From positions 20,553,001-20,617,000 of the forward strand of contig NC_059478.1 of NCBI RefSeq assembly GCF_018139145.2: a DNA stretch of 64,000 nucleotides. The letters run 5' to 3'. The stretch is from Gymnogyps californianus. Its lineage: Eukaryota > Chordata > Aves > Accipitriformes > Cathartidae. This document shows positions 55,101-61,100 of this stretch, piece by piece. Both the position numbers and the translations under genes were made by a program. Under the pieces are notes generated by a model. That model worked only from the letters and a program-made list of their open reading frames with translations. It searched no databases and had not been told where the DNA came from. The stretch's first letter is position 1, and the number at the start of each line of letters is the position of its first letter.

Positions 55101-58100
55101 GGATGTGGGAGGTCTGACTTCACATCTTTTATTCTGAATTAGTCAGAATGCCTTTACTGCTGTTCTTCATCTCTGCGTTTTGAGCAGATGTTCTATAATT
55201 CCCAGTAAAGTTCTCATTTAAACAGATAGATGTTTCTGTGAAATTTTCATTTTTGATGAATTAACATTTTGCTTACAAAAAGTCTTCGTAACATTCCCAG
55301 TTTTAATTACATCCTTTCTTGACATATGTGGAGCTGAACTAGTACATCAAAAAAAATGCACAATGAAGCAGTTATTTTCATGCTACTTAGACTTTAAGAA
55401 AGAGAAACATCATTATGCTTTTAATACATTTCGCTTTTTCGATAACTTTAAAGGCTAACTTTTTAACTGATCACATTTTAGGTTGCTTATTCAGTTCTTG
55501 ACTGAAAATGAGCCAAATGTTCTCTTTATTTAGCTTTTTGGTTAATGTAAATCAGTAAAAATACAAATTTTTTTTCCTCAGGAAAAAGTGAAGTGTCATT
55601 TCATGAGGAATGTGCACATGTAAAAGGGCAGAACAGCTTTGTGTTTTCTTATTACCATGTGTTTGCAAAAAGGCTGAAGAATCAGCAGAGCCTGAGAAGT
55701 AAAGGAATCTTGGCTAGAGATGCAGAGAAATTTTATCTGAGCATTATGCAGTATTTTCTCCTTTTGATGTTCTCCCGCAGAGCCAGACTAGCTTCTGTCA
55801 GGCATTGCCATAGAATCGTGGAAATTTTGGGTGCTAGCATTGCTGCATGGATTAATATTGCTTTCTGAATAAAAATCCAGAGAAACCTCTATCAACCTCA
55901 GTAGGCTTTGATTTAATCTATGGATGTCAGTTCAGCAATTGGCTTAGTCAAGTGTCTGTCTGCAAGCACAACTAGCCCACTGATTCCAGTCGGAGTCCTG
56001 GGGTGGTCAAAGCAGGAGCCATGCTTTCAAGCTTTTGTGAATTCATGAGGAACTGAAAAGGATGTATATGACTTTGAAATGGCCTTTAGCTGCAGTGTTT
56101 TTTCTATATATATTAAAATGAATATCCTTTCTTTAAAGTATTGTTCTATGGCACCTTTTCAGCATTAAAAAGTATTGACTGCAACTGGGTTAGAGCTCCT
56201 AAAGGTGTTTTATGCAAACTGGAACCATCTTCAGTTTGCTCTAGAACTGCCCTGAGTCTAATGGGATCATAACTATCCTTTTTTCATTGCAACAAAATCA
56301 TCATGAAAGGTACTTTTTTCAAGGAGGAAAAGACTGAAAAGGAAGAAGGAGAAAGAACCTTCTAAAAAGTTCACAAAAGATCCACAAAAACATAAAAGTC
56401 ACATAATGCCAGTCAATATATAAATGGTACCTGTGCTTTGCACAGTGCAGGCAGAATTCATTTATGGATTACTCCTTACAATACATTAGAAATTAGTCTT
56501 CCACCTTCATAATTTCTGGCTGTGTTTCAGGCATTCGTGATAAATGGATTGGAGTGGTTTTCTTCAAAGCCCATTGTTGCTTGATGAGCATGAATAAATC
56601 ACCAAGTCCTGCTTCTCATATTGTCATAATCTCCTTACCTGTGATTTTAGAGAATAATGGCATAGCTGCTCTAATGGAAAATCAGAGTCACCCTGTACAT
56701 CCTTGTACCAGAAAAATTTTTTTTCTCATAGTATCTATTTCTTCCTGTTCATTATTTTGGACAATTTAGCATTCAAGTGCAGTACACATTCAATCTTAAA
56801 TTTACATCATGCCCATTAACTCAAAGCAATTGTTCAGATTTTCACTGTTTTGTGTCCTTTTATTACTAATACAAATTATTTTGTGGCTTTGAATTTTACA
56901 TGCAACATTTTGTTAATATTTCATGAATCATTCACACCTGCATGCATCATTCCCACCCACTGAAATTTCAGAGCACTGCAAAACTGAGTTTTGGTATGTC
57001 TCTGGAATGACCTGCATTGTATTTCTTTTAACTGGCTAATTGCTGGTTTAAACATGAATGTGTTCACCGAGTTAAAATTAGATTTAGAGAGCAATGTTCA
57101 AAGTATATGTTTTATGATATGGTATTATATAATTATTATAGATGGGATGAATATGCATTGTAGAAGAGACTGTGAATTAGCTGCATTACTTTTGTTCCTA
57201 GTGTGATAAGCAGCTCAGCTTCTATCTTAAACTCAATTTATTTTTCCCTATTTTAGGCGAATTTACCCTCCTGATGATAAGACATTACTTGAAAAGTATG
57301 AGAGTTTGTTAGCCATTGCTTTCCAGACGTTTCTTGCTGGGAGAGCAGCTTCACTTCAGCGGGAAATGAATAACCCTTTAAAAAGAATGAAGGTACTGAA
57401 GCATAAGAAGTATTGGCTTTAGGAGTGAGTTATCTTGGAATTCATGACCTTGTGGATTAGTTTCATGATAATCGTGTGTGACGGCTAATAAATAGCATTT
57501 GATAATGTTTCCATCATTTTATTATTATTCTTTGTGCAGCTTGTGGGCCAGATCCTTGAATCTGGATGAACTGCAGTGGACCCAGGGTGGAGACAGGCTA
57601 GATGGCTTTAAGCTACTTTACCATTTCCCTGATCCTCTGCCTTAGCCCTGGCCAAACCAGATATTGGCAGAAACTGCTTTTGAGCTGGTAATTGCCTCCT
57701 TCTTCCTCCAGTAATGTCCCCAGCCTATTCATCCACCTGTATGGACTGGAACGAGAGATATCACAAAGCCAGCTTCACTATTTAAGGCATCCAAAAACTC
57801 TGCCTGATTGCCTACTTATGTAGTCAGAGACAGTAGGAAAATGGCTATATTTAAAATAACCAACTAACATGATTTAATTTGAAAACTGAGAAATAATTTC
57901 CCATCTTTGTAGTTGGCATCATCCAGCAGTTTTACAGGAATCTTTGTTCAACCCTTTCTTCAGACTTTTATCTTTAATAAATGTTAAGACTTGATTTTAA
58001 CTTTCAATTTCATGTTGATTGCAAGCAGAGAGGCATGCATCAGAAGAAATACTTTTATATCCTCCTGTGGAGGGATTCATAGTCTTATTTCAGGAATTAG

Positions 58101-61100
58101 TAATCAAAGTAATTTCAAATTCCTATCACTTGGTGCTTGAATTTTGGAAGGATAGGGTATGTCCTGCTTTAAATTAATTGTAGTGAAATTCCCATTTCTA
58201 GGAGGAGGACATTTTGGATCTTCTGGAGCAGTGTGAAATAGATGATGAAAAGCTAATGGGAAAATGCACCAGGCAGCGAGGACCTAAGGTATTTGACTTT
58301 TAGATACCAATTTTTCATGTCACTCTGTAGAGAGGTAGTCTGAGAGTTTTAAGTAAGTAAGTGGGGAATTTAGTCAGCTGATCCTGGTGGAAGTTTTCCT
58401 CCTCAGACTGCCATTAGCCTTTTTTTTTTGAAGTATGAAGAAAAGCATAACTACCATTTGTCCAACTAAATCCCATTAAAATTTTAACTGGATATGAGAT
58501 CCTTCTTTTCCTCTCTAAGCTATGTTGAGGAATTGTCATGCATGGCAACAACTGTTGTACAAGAGATTGCTTGATTTCAGTGTGTGAAATGATTTTTATA
58601 TCCATAGCCTATCTCAAAAGAATGCTTTCAGCTTTAATTGATTAGTGCCACTAAGGAATTTTGAGATCATGGGATAAAAGGCACTATGGAACCTCAACGG
58701 ATAATTATAATTATGATGTATCTGTAGCTTGCTTACTTGCTAAAAGGGTTGTACAGTATATCTTGGAGCCTGTTTCGTACCCAAAATCTGCTTTTAAAGT
58801 GAATGTATATTATTTTTAGCTTAATGCTTTCTGGTTGCATGCACAGTTCATGCAAGTCTTTGCCTTAAATACACTGCATATCTCTGTAAGCCAGTAAAGA
58901 TAAATAGTTTGGGCTTGGCTAAAATAAGTATGTTTCTTATATCCTGCAAACATTTTAGGTCAAGTCTGTTTAGAAGAACCTACATTTATGTTCCTGAGCT
59001 CTGATGGATTTGTTTACGGATGCATGTAAATTTTTTTACAGCATTTTACATTTCTGATGACATGGTGTACAAATCTGGGAATTTCTGTACAAAATGAATG
59101 CTGACAATTGTCCTGAGCTCGCAGGGGTACTTTAGATATGTGCGAGAATCCAAAGAGCTACATCTTATTACAGGCGTACATACTGGAAAGAGGATCTGCA
59201 TACCCAATCTGGTATTAAGATAGATTTGCGGGAACCTCATTACAAATCTGGGGATTTTGTGAGCTAGTGCTTTAACAGTGGTGGATTCATTTAAAAAAAA
59301 AGAAAAAAAAAATCCAGTCCACTCTAGCAACACACTCAATCCACATCCTTCAGGGATTCTTTTCCCTGAGGTTTTGTTTTCAGTTCTTTAACATAGGGTC
59401 ACTTACTTAAATTAAGTTTAACATCTCAGTCACATTTTTCCTTTTTCCAGAAGCCTGTCTGTTCCCAGCAGGCCTCAGAGAGCATCTATCTGGTTGACTG
59501 TATGCACACAGACTTGACCTATACTATCTCTACACTGGTTGCACACAAGCCATTCCCAAGCTGGAGGCCATAAACACTTAATAGGGTACTGAGCCCAAAT
59601 TGAGAAACTTCTCTTAATTAGTTTTAAGATGAAGTTTGATCAATTTATGAGTGAGACTATATGACATGGTTTTCTTTTATAGCAGGCAAATGGATGCTGT
59701 AGCTTACAAGCTGCTCTACCAGTACAATATTGTTTGCACTTATAGGAGAAAGAAAAAATTGCTTATGACCAAAATTCCCACTTCTTTTTTGCCATAAAAT
59801 TGATGAAATCAAAAGAAGAGGCAATGAAACTAGCTTATCCAAGGAGATTATTTCTTTTCCTTGCAGTGTGCACACTTCATGCTGTACAGGATCTCTATTC
59901 CTGCATCTTTTTTAGGGTCCTGATATACTTGTCAATCATTTAAGCCATGCCTACAGTGAAGCCATGTGACTGGAGACTTCTCTGGTTGCATAATATCCTA
60001 TGCACTCCCTTTGAAATACAGATGCCCTTTGTGGATGGTCCTTCTGTCTTGTACCAAAAAAGCACCACCTCTTTCCTGTAAGGGGTAAGGTGCATATGGC
60101 TAATAATATGCATTTGATTGGCCACCTCTTTGTAAAGGGTGTGCTATGAGATATGTAGTATCTAAATATATATCTGTATAGAAATCTGGTGAGTGAGGTA
60201 GGCAGTAGAACTTACTATTGCCTGTCAGTCTATCAGGTAAGAGAATAATCCAGCTGTAAAACTCATCTTCTTGTAATCATAAAATCCTACAAATAAAGAT
60301 CCATTAGCATATCAAAGAAGTAACGTGCAAGATCTAATAGACAAAACAAACCTGAGGGAACAGTACTTTTCACATCATGTTACCCAACATGAAAGGTTCT
60401 TTCAGAAGGTTGTAAAGTCCTGTCCTCCATTAAAAGTCAGTGGCTGGCCTGCTAACAGAAGCTACTGTTGGGAGGTCAGATGCTCTGCCTTGGGTGCACT
60501 CTCTTCCTCAGAAAAAGGAACAGTCAGCACTCAGAAAACTCTATACAGAACAGCTGGAAGAGTTAGGAGAGAGAGGTGTTTTTCTCCTCATCCTCCTCCG
60601 TACATAGAAACATATATACACATATACATTTATACCTACAAATATATATCATCTGAGGCTTAGAGGGGGGGGTGTGTATAAGCTTTGCATGTAGCAACTA
60701 TTCCATATTTGCCAGGAATTTCAGCCTTATTTTTATTTGAACACGATTAGGAGCTCAGAGCAGAAAATAAGTCAAGAATTTCCCACAATGAAGGCATTTT
60801 TGCCTGCAATTAAAATATTCCGGAATCCTACTTAGATTGAGAAATACATTCTGGAAATGCCTGGTTTATTTGTAGCCTCTAGAGGGCACCTTATACTTAC
60901 ACACTGTAAGGCTTACTCATGGTCGTTACATTGCACCTGTTTGTGCAGGAAAAAGAACTAAGGAAATAAAATAACAGGTATTTTAGAGGAAATGAGCAAT
61001 TACTTTTATTTTTATTCTTCTGATATAAAATCAGATGAGTTTAATCAAAGAAAAATCAGGTTAGCATAAGGGGAAAAATCAAGGTGATTAGAATTGCTAA